Below are positions 35,350 to 44,818 of a DNA stretch of 55,973 bases, one piece after another. The first letter of the stretch is position 1; each line of letters starts with the position of its first letter. Source of the stretch: Nitrososphaerota archaeon (GTDB lineage: Archaea > Thermoproteota > Nitrososphaeria > Nitrososphaerales > CADDZS01); the NCBI GenBank assembly GCA_013288145.1, contig JABDCJ010000009.1, positions 1 through 55,973 on the forward strand, given 5' to 3'. Under the pieces are notes generated by a model. The model had not been told where the DNA came from. It ran no database searches and saw only the letters and a program-made list of their open reading frames with translations. A program made the translations under genes and the position numbers.

Positions 35350-36378
35350 TCAGGGAAAGATAGTTATCTTCATGCTCTCGTCACGCCGCGAAGCTTGTTC
35401 AAAGGCATCCTTTACATTGTTTAACTCGAACCTGTGAGTAATCAATTTCGTCGGATCGATCACGCCCCTCGCTATCAGGTCTATCACGTGTGGGAAGGTA
35501 TCGTGGCCTGAATGACCGAGACTGCCAACTAGAGAAAGCCCCTTTCTTACGAGTGTGATCCCGTTAATCGTGGAGGGTTTTTCCAGCATCCCGACGAGTA
35601 CCGCCTTGCCTCTGAATCGAAGGCATTCAATAGCGGTCGAAACTACGGATTCATTTGCGGTACATTCGACAGACATGTTCGCTCCGTACCCTTCGGTCAG
35701 ATTTTTGATTTCCTTAACCACGTCAACCTCTCTCGGATTTAGAACATGGTCAGCTCCAAAATTTTCTGCCATTATTCTCCTCTTTTCACTGATCTCGATG
35801 ACCGCAACCTGCGCCCCGGCAACTTTTGAAACCATCATAGAAAGAAGACCGATTGGACCCGCGCCGAATACCGCCACGAAATCACCGGGAGATAGACCAC
35901 CTCCCTGCACGAAGATCGCGTTGTACGAGACCGAAGTAGGCTCGACGAGTGATCCCGCTTCATAGCTCACGTTTGGTGGAAGTTTGTGCGCGTATTTACG
36001 GTCTACTTTCAAATATCCAGCCAGCGCGCCCGGAACTGTAAAGCCGAGCTCTTGCAGGTTCTGGCAAAAATTGGGAAAGCCAGCTTTGCACGACCTACAA
36101 TAACCACACCACAGTATTTCTTCGGATGTTACTCTGTCTCCTGGCATGAGATCTTTGACGTTAGCGCCCACTCTTGCAACTTCGCCGACGAACTCGTGTC
36201 CTGGTGTTACAGGTAATTTCCAGAGACCGGAGTAGACGCCCCTGTACATGTCGACGTCCGAACCGCAAATGCCGACAGCTTTCGGCTTTACCAGAATTTC
36301 GTTCTCGGATATCTGGGGAATAGGAATTTCTTCAAATCGAAAATCTTGCTTCCCTACCAGCACCGCCGCTTTCGGCAT
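35350..36378 (-). CDS. Zinc-dependent medium-chain dehydrogenase (sorbitol/threonine DH-like)
   Basis: This is a 342-residue MDR enzyme. The catalytic zinc ligands are Cys in AVGICGSDVDMYRG (about 39) and His-Glu in TPGHEFVGEVARVG (about 60). The structural zinc is held by four Cys in CGYCRSCKAGFPNFCQN (about 92-108). The cofactor fold is VAVFGAGPIGLLSMMV. It oxidises secondary alcohols of polyols or amino alcohols with NAD(P). It lies between two Gfo/Idh/MocA genes (48 and 19 bp to the full frames), in the second five-gene cluster. Substrate specificity cannot be read. Confidence 0.92.
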   Translation of the reverse strand: MPKAAVLVGKQDFRFEEIPIPQISENEILVKPKAVGICGSDVDMYRGVYSGLWKLPVTPGHEFVGEVARVGANVKDLMPGDRVTSEEILWCGYCRSCKAGFPNFCQNLQELGFTVPGALAGYLKVDRKYAHKLPPNVSYEAGSLVEPTSVSYNAIFVQGGGLSPGDFVAVFGAGPIGLLSMMVSKVAGAQVAVIEISEKRRIMAENFGADHVLNPREVDVVKEIKNLTEGYGANMSVECTANESVVSTAIECLRFRGKAVLVGMLEKPSTINGITLVRKGLSLVGSLGHSGHDTFPHVIDLIARGVIDPTKLITHRFELNNVKDAFEQASRRDESMKITIFP

Positions 36379-36426
36379 ATCTCAATACGTCCTTTTGCGC
36401 AGTCTAGTTAGACTCTGATTTTCCTC

Positions 36427-37590
36427 TTACGGCTTCGGTTCGATTTTGACCCAACGCTTGGTCCTGTTGGATTCAACAATTGAATCGATCAACAACGAGT
36501 TGATGTATCCGTCTCTGAACGTCGGTATTTCAGGACCGCCAGAAGTTCCCGCCGCAATCTTGTCGTAAAAGTCCTTCAATTCCACAACAAACAAATGATT
36601 CCAGGTAAAGCCTCCACCTTGGTCGACCCAGAATTTGTCCATCCTCGGATGATCTTTTGACGTCACAAAAACGGTTCTAAATCCATTAACCTCGGGCGAG
36701 CTGTCCCTTAAGTACACTTCCAATTCTGTCATACGTTCAAAATTGAATCTGATTGATCCTTCGCTTCCGTGAACTTCAAAGTAAAAGAAATCTTTCTTCC
36801 CTGCCGCCATCCAGCTAGAGTCAATAACCCCGAGAGCCCCGGACTTGAATTTTAGGGCAGCTACTGCTACGTCGTCAACGGTTACAGCTTTCTTTTTCGT
36901 TGGATCGTCCGGCAATGGTCTTTCGTGAACTATCGTTTCCGTGGCTCCGCACACCTCGGTAACATCCCCCAACAGATAATACACCATATCCAAGACGTGC
37001 GAACCCAGATCGGTTATCGCACCATTGCCGGCGATAGTTCTATCAAAGTGCCAGTGAAATGGAAGATTCGGATCGAGATAGCCGTTCAGCCCTGTCTCGA
37101 TGTTCATGTAGCAACACCGGATGTTGAATATTCGCCCGAGTTTTCCGGAGTCAATCAGGTTTTTTGCAAAGATGACTGCCGGAGCAAACCTCACTGTGAA
37201 GCCGGTCATCGAAACCGTGTTGAATTTCGAAACTGTTCTGTACATCTCGTAAGCTTCATCAGCGTTTCTCGCGAGTGGCTTTTCGCAAAAGATCGCTTTG
37301 CCCAATTCTGCGGTTTCTTGACACAAATCCACACGGAGGTCAGGAGGCGCGCAGTTGTCCACAACTTGTACTTTTGGATCCCGTACTAGATCCCTCCAAT
37401 CTGCATAGGTCTTGTCGAATCCAAAACTTTCCGACATTTCAGCGCGTCTTGTGGAATCCCGAGCGCAAAAAGCTGCAAGCGTGGGTCTTGAGCCAAGATC
37501 ACTATAGAATAGCGGAAGGTTCTTCCAGGCATGGGCGTGGACGCGACCTATCCCAGAGCCGATGATTCCAATTCCTATTTCTTTGGACAA
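36427..37590 (-). CDS. Gfo/Idh/MocA-family dehydrogenase (copy 3)
   Basis: This 387-residue enzyme has IGIGIIGSGIGRVHAHAW, the catalytic-Lys motif IFCEKPLARNADEAYEMY and ITDLGSHVLDMVYYLLGD (active-site His). The C-terminal strand FEVHGSEGSIRFNFERMTEL precedes a Pro/Trp-rich segment. It is clearly paralogous to the adjacent 37605 gene (shared NCAPPD, EKPLAR and WVDQGGG/WPDQGTS segments), a likely tandem duplication with later divergence. The 14-bp gap indicates one transcript. Two tandem, non-identical dehydrogenases suggest a heteromer or two successive oxidations. Confidence 0.92.
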   Translation of the reverse strand: MSKEIGIGIIGSGIGRVHAHAWKNLPLFYSDLGSRPTLAAFCARDSTRRAEMSESFGFDKTYADWRDLVRDPKVQVVDNCAPPDLRVDLCQETAELGKAIFCEKPLARNADEAYEMYRTVSKFNTVSMTGFTVRFAPAVIFAKNLIDSGKLGRIFNIRCCYMNIETGLNGYLDPNLPFHWHFDRTIAGNGAITDLGSHVLDMVYYLLGDVTEVCGATETIVHERPLPDDPTKKKAVTVDDVAVAALKFKSGALGVIDSSWMAAGKKDFFYFEVHGSEGSIRFNFERMTELEVYLRDSSPEVNGFRTVFVTSKDHPRMDKFWVDQGGGFTWNHLFVVELKDFYDKIAAGTSGGPEIPTFRDGYINSLLIDSIVESNRTKRWVKIEPKP

Positions 37591-37604
37591 AATATTTTCC
37601 TCCT

Positions 37605-38771
37605 TTACTTTCCTTTGGGAGTTACTTCATGCCAATTGCCGTCTCTGGCGGATGCTATGAGTTCGTCATTTATTAGGGCAGTGATATACCCATCGTAGAA
37701 GGAGGCTCCCAGCGGTTCGACGCTCTCAGATTTCTCAACCGAGTTCAAGAAATGAGCCAGCTCTGATATGAAACTTTGTTCGAACCCATAACTCGTCCCC
37801 TGATCCGGCCAGAAGCGCTGCATCAGCGGGTGGGCCTTGCTCGTGCAAAGGATCGTTTTGTATCCGTTCATTGCAAAGTCCCGATCGTCGTGAATATACA
37901 CCTCTAGCTCTGCCGGTCGCTCGAAATTAAAACGGAGGCTTCCTTTCGTACCATACACTTCCAGCACGAGATAGTCTCTAGTTGCAACCGGTAACCAAGA
38001 GACACTGAGATTTCCAATTGCCCCGTCAGCAAATCTAAAGCAACCTACGACTAGGTCTTCGACGTCTACCGTTCCCTTAGACGAGTTGTTCTCCGGTAGC
38101 GGACGTTCCTTTACGAATGTTTGGGTGGCGCCGCAAACTGAAGAAATTTCTCCGATAATGAATCGCAGAAGGTCTATCACGTGCGAGCCTAATTCATTGA
38201 TTGCGCCGTGTCCCCCAATCTCACTGCGAAAACTCCAAGTGAGTGGAATGTTTGGATTACTGTATCCTTCCCCTGTTTCGATATTGTAAAATGTTGCAAC
38301 AACGTGGGTTATCTTTCCAAGCCGGCCGCTGCGCACTAATTCGCGGGCATACATTGTCGAGGGGAGGAATCTTTTGTTGAACCCCGTCATGTGAACCTGT
38401 CCGGTCTTTTCGGTCTGACGGTACATTTCGTAGGCCTCGGACGCAGTCCTTGCCAGTGGCTTTTCGCAGATTACAGATTTTCCTGATTCCGCCGCCAAAA
38501 TGCACGGTTCCAGATGAAGGTCAGGTGGAGCGCAGTTGTCCAGGATCTCCACTTGCGGATCTTTGATAAGATCCTTCCAATCACTGTAAGTCTTTTCGCT
38601 TCCATAGTGTTCTGCGAAAGGCTTCAATGTCTTTTCGTTGCGTCCGCAGACCGCGGCAAGCCTTGGGGAGTAAGTAGTGGGATAAAATTGTGTTAGGTTC
38701 AGCCAAGCGTGGGTGTGAACCTTGCCTATTACGTATCCGAGGAGGCCGATGCCAATTTCTTTGCGTGTCAT
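37605..38771 (-). CDS. Gfo/Idh/MocA-family dehydrogenase (copy 4), first gene of second cluster
   Basis: This is a 388-residue NAD(P) enzyme: IGIGLLGYVIGKVHTHAW, VICEKPLARTASEAYEMYRQ (catalytic Lys) and INELGSHVIDLLRFIIGE (His). The C-terminal strand is LEVYGTKGSLRFNFERPAEL. The glycine motif GLLGYVIG is looser than GxGxxG: Tyr-Val replaces one Gly, which is unusual for NAD binding but shares its position with the paralogue at 36427. It opens the minus-strand cluster; the promoter should lie in 38772-38900. Confidence 0.9.
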   Translation of the reverse strand: MTRKEIGIGLLGYVIGKVHTHAWLNLTQFYPTTYSPRLAAVCGRNEKTLKPFAEHYGSEKTYSDWKDLIKDPQVEILDNCAPPDLHLEPCILAAESGKSVICEKPLARTASEAYEMYRQTEKTGQVHMTGFNKRFLPSTMYARELVRSGRLGKITHVVATFYNIETGEGYSNPNIPLTWSFRSEIGGHGAINELGSHVIDLLRFIIGEISSVCGATQTFVKERPLPENNSSKGTVDVEDLVVGCFRFADGAIGNLSVSWLPVATRDYLVLEVYGTKGSLRFNFERPAELEVYIHDDRDFAMNGYKTILCTSKAHPLMQRFWPDQGTSYGFEQSFISELAHFLNSVEKSESVEPLGASFYDGYITALINDELIASARDGNWHEVTPKGK

Positions 38772-39043
38772 TATTTTTCTTCATTCAACCGGATCTAAGG
38801 GAGAGATATCCTAGTTACTGCTGAAGTGGTCCTCTCTTTGATTATGTCTTAACATTTTCACAGTTCGTTCCCCTTTCCACGTGAATCTTTCCCCAGCCGA
38901 CAGATAATAATTAGCGATATTTTCAATTTTTTAGATAGAATTACTTGGCTCCGTCACTAATCTTATTGACTTCGTCCGCCTTGCGTTTCAGCACATTCGG
39001 GATCACAAAGCAGATTTAGACACCGACTTGAAACCTCGGAATC
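38772..39043. other. Divergent promoter region between dehydrogenase cluster and MscS gene
   Basis: About 270 bp separate the minus-strand cluster start from the plus-strand channel gene. An AGATTTAG element (39012-39019), about 28 nt before the ATG at 39044, could be the channel gene's TATA box. No inverted repeat stands out. Confidence 0.35.
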
Positions 39044-39967
39044 ATGGCGTCGACCGAGGAAAAGAGAAGTCTTGTAAGGTTAATTGTTTATTCTGCAGTC
39101 CTAGTACTTCTGATAATTCTGGTTGGGATTGCGCTCTACTATACTCTTTACGTCTACCACATCGTCCCTTTTTCCCTTGAACTTGTTTCCAAACTCGCCG
39201 TGGCACTGGCTCTTGGTTACGTCGCTATCGAATTCATTGGACGGGAAATCCGCAGTCTTTCGGTCCGCGTGTTTGGAGAGAGAAGAGGCGACATGGTACT
39301 CGTCGTGTACCGGTTCGTCACCTACGTACTTCTCGCTCTCATTCTTCTCGCCATCGCGGGTATTAGCGGAACTGCACTACTCGCAGGCGGGACATTTGCC
39401 GGGCTGGTCCTAGGTCTTGCTGGTCAGACAGTACTTTCTAACATCATCGCCGGCATCATGCTGATACTTTCAAGACCATACGAAGTCGAGGACAGGATAA
39501 CTTTCGTCACCTGGCAGTATGGGCTGATAGTACCTTCCTATCCGCCAAAACTCTTTTCCCACGAATCACTCATGCCCGGTTATAGCGGGAGGATTCTGGA
39601 CATCGGGCTGCTATACAGCGAGATCAAACTTGATGATGGACCGACGATGAAGGTTCCCAACAGTGTCATGGTAGTGGCCGCGATCGTCTCGCACGAGCTG
39701 AAAGAACGCTGGGTAAGAACGAAGTACGAGATTCCCGTAGCGATCGATCCAAAGCAGCTTATTCCTGCTCTAACTGAAATCGTCAAGAAAAACGAATGGG
39801 TGAGCAAACCAGAGACAGTAAGCGTACTGGTAAACGCTGTGACGAGCACTATCTACATTGTATCCATTGACGCTCTCTGCAGCGGAAGCTTCGAGGAGCC
39901 CCCGCGAAGCTCGATCCTCCTGGACGTAATGGAAGTTGTGAAGCGGATGAGAATATCGATTCCATAG
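39044..39967 (+). CDS. Small-conductance mechanosensitive channel (MscS family)
   Basis: This is a 307-residue membrane protein. Transmembrane helices lie at about 14-34, 40-62 and 84-106. The pore-lining helix is GISGTALLAGGTFAGLVLGL followed by AGQTVLSNIIAGIMLILSRPY (about 104-145), the Gly/Ala-rich TM3 of MscS. A cytosolic beta domain has VEDRITFVTWQYGL and GRILDIGLLYSEIKLDDGPTMKVPNSVM. It releases solutes under turgor stress. It is divergent from the catabolic cluster and has no operon partner. Confidence 0.92.
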   Translation: MASTEEKRSLVRLIVYSAVLVLLIILVGIALYYTLYVYHIVPFSLELVSKLAVALALGYVAIEFIGREIRSLSVRVFGERRGDMVLVVYRFVTYVLLALILLAIAGISGTALLAGGTFAGLVLGLAGQTVLSNIIAGIMLILSRPYEVEDRITFVTWQYGLIVPSYPPKLFSHESLMPGYSGRILDIGLLYSEIKLDDGPTMKVPNSVMVVAAIVSHELKERWVRTKYEIPVAIDPKQLIPALTEIVKKNEWVSKPETVSVLVNAVTSTIYIVSIDALCSGSFEEPPRSSILLDVMEVVKRMRISIP

Positions 39968-40230
39968 CCATTAGGGTTATGGTATCTAGAAATTCTTTGA
40001 GCAATGATTTATCACAGAAAGCTCGGCTGATGACTGGCTTCAAATAGATGTTGGAGCTCCCGCCCTGATCCATTTATAATTGCCTTAAAACCGACCCCCC
40101 TAAATCAATTCCATCCGGGAGAGTACGACAGGCAATTGTTTTTGTTGGATCCTCATCCCGTCCGCTTTGGATTCTGAATCGATCTTAGATACAGGCTAAA
40201 GAGGACGCGAGAAGAAATCTAATGGGAGCC

Positions 40231-42267
40231 TCAGCCATTTACAAAAGTTACAGTATTGAAAATAGCTGAGGTCGTCTGACCTGTGAATATGGGGTCGAAC
40301 AGCATGCTCTTGATTACGCTCTTTTCATAGCAGACTGAGCCTGCACCGAAAACTAGGGTCGTCGCACCCAACCAGATATACGGCGCGTCGTTATAGTATT
40401 GGGCTTGGGCGGCAGTGCAGAGTTGCAAGATATTCGAAACGTTCGAGGTAGTTTCCCACGCGTTAACGCATTTCTGAACAACTGGATTGGCGTATACTGC
40501 ATAATCGTTTACCGGCGTGTTGTAATTTCCGAATAATATCCATGCGTCAGCCGGAGTAGGAGCGTCAGGAGCGAATGTACTCAGACCGAACCATTGTAAT
40601 TGTGCACTCTGGTTTGCATCAGCAAGTGCTTGCTGATACGATCCATACCCTGAAATGTACGGTAAATTGAACTGACTCGATTCGGTTACCTCAATATTCA
40701 CCGTTATCCCAAGCTGCCCAAGATCCGCCTGCACTAACTGGGCGGTAGTAACACAATACGAACAGCCGGCGACAACCCTGAATTCAAGCGCGGGGAGACT
40801 AGCGACTTTGAGGCCTGACTCGTTCAGATATTGCCGGGCCAGCGTCAAGTTATTGGAGTACGGTGCAAGGTTGCCCAGATCGTAGAACTGTTTCATCGAG
40901 GGGTACTCCGGTCCGACCATAGGTGACAATCCTCCAAAGAATGCTTTTTGATTAATGTCAGTCAAGTTTACTGCGTGTTCCACGGCGAGCCTGAAATCGG
41001 TATTATTCGTAGGGTATCGGTGAGTGTTCATCGCCATGCCAACGAAGAGCATGTCATTGCTTGGGAAACGCACGACTCCGTACTTGTCAGGATTTGCAAG
41101 AACCAATGGAAAGTTCGCTGACTCTACCGCCGATATTTGCGCAGCTCCACTTGCGAGATCCGTGTACCTGGCCAAGTCGTCAGTCTTTGCATAGATAATG
41201 ACATTTTTCACGTGTCCTGGATCAAGATAGGGGTTCGCTTGAATCTGAGCAGCGGTTAGATTCTTTCCCCAATAAGCGGAATTCTGAACAAACTTGACAT
41301 AAGCACCTGATTGGACTCCGGTAACTACGTATGGTCCAGTGCCTGGCGGCGGACTGAGATTAAATTTTGGATTAACAGCTGTCAAATTGCCGAATCCGCC
41401 GTTTTGCAAAACATACTGGACGTCATAGAGTAAGCCAATGAAGTCTGGAAGGATTTGTGGAAAATAGATGAAGGGAGCTGCGAGCCGGAATACTATTTGA
41501 TTAGGACTGGTTACATAAATCGGCCAGCTGTTGTTCATCATGATAGAGAGTAAGGCAGAATTTGGTTTGACGACACCACTTTGTTGCATTAGAGCAAGTG
41601 TCGCAGGACCAAATTTTACTCCTGTAAAGTTGAACACGTTATACGCGTTCAAGAAACTAGTATTGTTAGCCGCAAGATAGTAAGTCGCATACATTTGTGC
41701 CCAGACTTGATACGCATTAAATGGATCTCCATTCGAGAAATTGACATTTTGTCTCAGATTGAAGGTATATGTCGTATCATCGGGTGAAGCGGTCCAATTT
41801 GCAGCGAGCATAGGTAGAACTTGAACCGTTCCATTTTGATACAACAAATTTCCATTCACTGTCGTGAGAGACTGATACACTGTGTACATCATGGTATCCG
41901 GCGCAACATATCCGTTAAAGGCAAGTGGATTCAGATCTGCAGGATTCCATACCTCCATATCAATTGTCAGAGTATTAGGACCGCTCTGTGACGTAGAACT
42001 AGAGACCGTGGAGGCTGACGTAGAGGAGGAAGATGACGAGGGAGAAGTAGATGAGGAAGAAGACAAGGTAGAAGTCACGCTAGATCCCGATGATGATGAA
42101 CTTTGAGACGTGGTAGTTGTAACTGAATTGGACGACGATGTAGAAGACGTAGTAGACAAAGAACTTTGCTTTGACAAGAGCAGAGCCGCGCCCGCTATGG
42201 CGGCTACAAGCACAATTACGATAACGATAACAACTGTAACAATGCGAGTGATGCCTTTGATGCTCAT
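40231..42267 (-). CDS. Family-5 ABC transporter solute-binding protein with membrane anchor (copy 2)
   Basis: This is a 678-residue paralogue of the protein at 31170. It has a signal anchor at about 9-33 (IVTVVIVIVIVLVAAIAGAA) and a Ser/Thr linker of about 60 residues. The SBP_bac_5 domain shows LAANWTASPDDTTYTFNLRQ, then FSNGDPFNAYQVW, then GTGPYVVTGV and AVNLTDINQKAFFGGLSPMVGP. A TATA box is centred 27 nt before the ATG, which predicts a leaderless transcript. No permease or ATPase lies nearby. Two paralogues in one island suggest related but distinct ligands. Confidence 0.93.
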   Translation of the reverse strand: MSIKGITRIVTVVIVIVIVLVAAIAGAALLLSKQSSLSTTSSTSSSNSVTTTTSQSSSSSGSSVTSTLSSSSSTSPSSSSSSTSASTVSSSTSQSGPNTLTIDMEVWNPADLNPLAFNGYVAPDTMMYTVYQSLTTVNGNLLYQNGTVQVLPMLAANWTASPDDTTYTFNLRQNVNFSNGDPFNAYQVWAQMYATYYLAANNTSFLNAYNVFNFTGVKFGPATLALMQQSGVVKPNSALLSIMMNNSWPIYVTSPNQIVFRLAAPFIYFPQILPDFIGLLYDVQYVLQNGGFGNLTAVNPKFNLSPPPGTGPYVVTGVQSGAYVKFVQNSAYWGKNLTAAQIQANPYLDPGHVKNVIIYAKTDDLARYTDLASGAAQISAVESANFPLVLANPDKYGVVRFPSNDMLFVGMAMNTHRYPTNNTDFRLAVEHAVNLTDINQKAFFGGLSPMVGPEYPSMKQFYDLGNLAPYSNNLTLARQYLNESGLKVASLPALEFRVVAGCSYCVTTAQLVQADLGQLGITVNIEVTESSQFNLPYISGYGSYQQALADANQSAQLQWFGLSTFAPDAPTPADAWILFGNYNTPVNDYAVYANPVVQKCVNAWETTSNVSNILQLCTAAQAQYYNDAPYIWLGATTLVFGAGSVCYEKSVIKSMLFDPIFTGQTTSAIFNTVTFVNG

Positions 42268-42290
42268 TTTTCTCTTGCATTTTAGCCAAA

Positions 42291-42298
42291 GTATATAA
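42291..42298 (-). promoter_or_regulatory. TATA box of the solute-binding protein gene at 42267
   Basis: On the minus strand the sequence is TTATATAC, centred 27 nt upstream of the ATG. This is the canonical distance for a leaderless archaeal transcript, and the box stands in an AT-rich region. Confidence 0.65.
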
Positions 42299-42563
42299 CG
42301 ATTTTACAATGATGTTGGAAAATACCTTCTTGTTATAGAAGAATGTGTTTTTCTTATTCAGAGTCTAATTGCCCTAAAATGTTTATAAAAAATCAAAATG
42401 CGTTATTTTTTTCTTGATTTTCATCTGATCAGAGTCTATTCAGATCGCCCCAGAGCGAGCTTTTTCGATCACGAGTCTCATGTTATGGATTGCTTGATAT
42501 TGCCACTAGATCCCGTTGAGTTCAACAGTCAGTCGGAAAAGGAATTGAGAGTGATACAGTAGT
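42299..42563. other. Intergenic stretch, AT-rich
   Basis: About 265 bp between the solute-binding protein and the zinc dehydrogenase. It contains A/T runs but no gene and no clear terminator hairpin. Confidence 0.4.
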
Positions 42564-43775
42564 TTATTTGGACGGTATAATTACGGTCTTCATGCTTTCC
42601 ATTTTTCTCATAGCCTTTAGAGCTTGTTCAGTTTCGTCCAAGCCGAATTTGTGTGTTACAATTCTTTCAAAGGGAATCTCTCGGTGATAACGTTCCATCA
42701 CTCTCTTTGCCCAAAGAAAATCAGGAGGCAGTCCGCCATAAACGCCCAGCAAGTTAACGTTCTTCGAGCACAGAAGGAACGGATTTACTGGCTCCGACCC
42801 TCTGTCGGTAAAGTGACCCAGCTCGACGAATGTTCCCTTGTCCCTGATCATACCGATTCCCTCGCTGAACGCACCCGTGACTCCGGCCGCTTCAAAGACC
42901 ACATCCGCGCCCTGACCGAAAGGCGTTAGCTCCTTCACAGCAGCTATCCTAGTTGCCGGATCAGGAAATTTCTCAATACTAATCGTTTCATCTGCGCCAA
43001 ACTCGCGGCAAAGAGCCAGTCGATTATCAGGAGCACCCACAACAATGGTCTTGCCTGCTCCGCAAATTTTGGACATCGCGGTCAGCAAGACGCCAATCGG
43101 TCCCGAGCCCTGGATGACTACAACCTTCCCCGGTCCCATGCCTTGAAAGAGCCAAGAAGCCCCCATAGAGGCGCGACCAAAGGCGCTTGCAGCAATTGAA
43201 AGCGGTTCCAGTAAGACTGCTGCCTCAAGCGGCAAGTCGTCCGATAGTTTGTAAATCGCTTCGATCCCATGTGTATACCTGAACTCTGCCCAGCTTCTCT
43301 GCCAACCCTTTTTCAGAATCGAGTAATCTCTTGGCTCCTTGTTTGCACAGAATACCGGAAAGCCAGTAGCGCAGTAGTAACATTTTCCGCAAGGTGCAGA
43401 ATCCATGTCTTCGACACAAACCGCAACTACATCACCAACCTTCAGGGGCTTGCCTTCGACATCTACCTTTGCAAAATCTTGACCCATCTCTTCAATCCTC
43501 GCAACAAATTCATGCCCAGGGATGAAGGGATAGAACTTTTCGGTCATCCATGGAATAGGCTTGCGATCGTAAATTATGTGTGGGTCGGTTCCACATACAC
43601 CTGTCATTTCAATTTTCAGAAGTACGTCTTTAGGTGCGGGATGAGGTTTTTCGTATTCCTGGACACCAAAAATACCGGGCTCGCTGACAGTCAGCGCGCG
43701 AAAAGAACTATTACTCGTCAATTGCTCCACCAAATGTTTTTTGCAAATTAAAGTGTTTTCTGTAGCGGCAGTCAA
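42564..43775 (-). CDS. Zinc-dependent medium-chain dehydrogenase (glucose/alcohol DH-like)
   Basis: This 403-residue MDR enzyme has the catalytic zinc Cys in MTGVCGTDPHIIYD and His-Glu in IPGHEFVARIEEMG. The structural zinc Cys are in CGKCYYCATGFPVFCANK. The Rossmann motif is VVIQGSGPIGVLLTAM. Its length, and the insert around RDYSILKKGWQRSWAEFR, separate it from the 342-residue enzyme at 35350. It likely oxidises a sugar or polyol alcohol with NAD(P). It follows the LLM gene at 43820 with 44 bp between, suggesting co-transcription. The long polar N-terminus (about 30 residues) may contain a later true start. Confidence 0.9.
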   Translation of the reverse strand: MTAATENTLICKKHLVEQLTSNSSFRALTVSEPGIFGVQEYEKPHPAPKDVLLKIEMTGVCGTDPHIIYDRKPIPWMTEKFYPFIPGHEFVARIEEMGQDFAKVDVEGKPLKVGDVVAVCVEDMDSAPCGKCYYCATGFPVFCANKEPRDYSILKKGWQRSWAEFRYTHGIEAIYKLSDDLPLEAAVLLEPLSIAASAFGRASMGASWLFQGMGPGKVVVIQGSGPIGVLLTAMSKICGAGKTIVVGAPDNRLALCREFGADETISIEKFPDPATRIAAVKELTPFGQGADVVFEAAGVTGAFSEGIGMIRDKGTFVELGHFTDRGSEPVNPFLLCSKNVNLLGVYGGLPPDFLWAKRVMERYHREIPFERIVTHKFGLDETEQALKAMRKMESMKTVIIPSK

Positions 43776-43819
43776 CCCAATTTAGGGCACAAAGTTCCAC
43801 TTCTAGGTAAAACTAGCAT

Positions 43820-44818
43820 TTAGAGTGAGGGAACCACTTGCTGGGCAAAGGGAAGTATACTATTGAGCGTCGGATAGTCCAGAAAGTAGATCATGAATCG
43901 CTGGACGCCGATGTCTATGTATTCAGAAATCCTTTCTGTCACTTGCGCTACTGTTCCTACAACATACTCTTGCTTTACTTGTTCGAGAGTTGCTTCGGTT
44001 GCTGGTTTTCCCTGACGAATGCGCTCAGGATTTATCTTAGTCTGCCATGTAACCCAGTCGACAATCCTCTGGTAGTCCTCCGGCTTGTCAGATATCAAGA
44101 GGTAGGTCTCGAGGGTTTTTTCAATTTCGTCATAATCTCGGCCTATTGCCTGACAATGATTTCGAAGGACAGCAAGTTTACTGGAATAAGCTTCGGGGGA
44201 AAATTCATCAATGTTCCAAGCATCTGCGTACCTTGCAACCGCTCTCAGCAATAATTTCTCCCCCTTTCCGCCAATCAGAATTCTGGGAGACGGTTTTTGA
44301 ATTGGCTTCGGAAGGCAAACGGCATTGCGAATATTGTAGTACTTTCCCTCGAACGTGAAACTATCATTCGTCCAAAGACCCTTTAGGATCTTCAAAGTCT
44401 CGACCAGACGTTCGATGCGTGATTTTGGGATCTCTTCCCAAGGAAGCCCATATGCTAGTTGTTCAAAGCCATTCCAGCCCGCTCCCACTCCCAGATCAAC
44501 TCGTCCGTTCGACATTATGTCAAGAGTAGCAACTATTTTTGCAAGCATCGCAGGGGATCTATGGGTTGGGCAGGTCACAAGAGTACCCAATCTCATAGTT
44601 TCAGTTACTTGGCTCAATCCTGACAAAACAGTCCAGGCTTCTAGCGCTTCCAAATCATGCCCGGTCATGAGGTGATCAGCAACCCAGACAGAATCGAATC
44701 CCAGAGTCTCGCACTTTTCGGTTACGTTTTTCATTCGTTCGAAATTAAGATTGTTATCCCACGCACTGGAACCCGAAATGATCGGTAAATCGAGACCAAA
44801 TTTTGCTTTTCTTGTCAT
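43820..44818 (-). CDS. LLM-class F420-dependent oxidoreductase (copy 2)
   Basis: This is a luciferase-like TIM barrel: AKFGLDLPIISG, TLGFDSVWVADHLMTG, RLGTLVTCPTHRSPAMLAKI, DIMSNGRVDLGVGAGWNGFE and PSPRILIGGKGEKLLLRAVA. It is clearly paralogous to the protein at 29028. The frame opens to 44875, but Met at 44818 (MTRKAKFGLD) gives a family-like start and is preferred. It probably transfers hydride between a substrate alcohol and F420. It pairs with the zinc dehydrogenase downstream. Confidence 0.88.
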   Translation of the reverse strand: MTRKAKFGLDLPIISGSSAWDNNLNFERMKNVTEKCETLGFDSVWVADHLMTGHDLEALEAWTVLSGLSQVTETMRLGTLVTCPTHRSPAMLAKIVATLDIMSNGRVDLGVGAGWNGFEQLAYGLPWEEIPKSRIERLVETLKILKGLWTNDSFTFEGKYYNIRNAVCLPKPIQKPSPRILIGGKGEKLLLRAVARYADAWNIDEFSPEAYSSKLAVLRNHCQAIGRDYDEIEKTLETYLLISDKPEDYQRIVDWVTWQTKINPERIRQGKPATEATLEQVKQEYVVGTVAQVTERISEYIDIGVQRFMIYFLDYPTLNSILPFAQQVVPSL

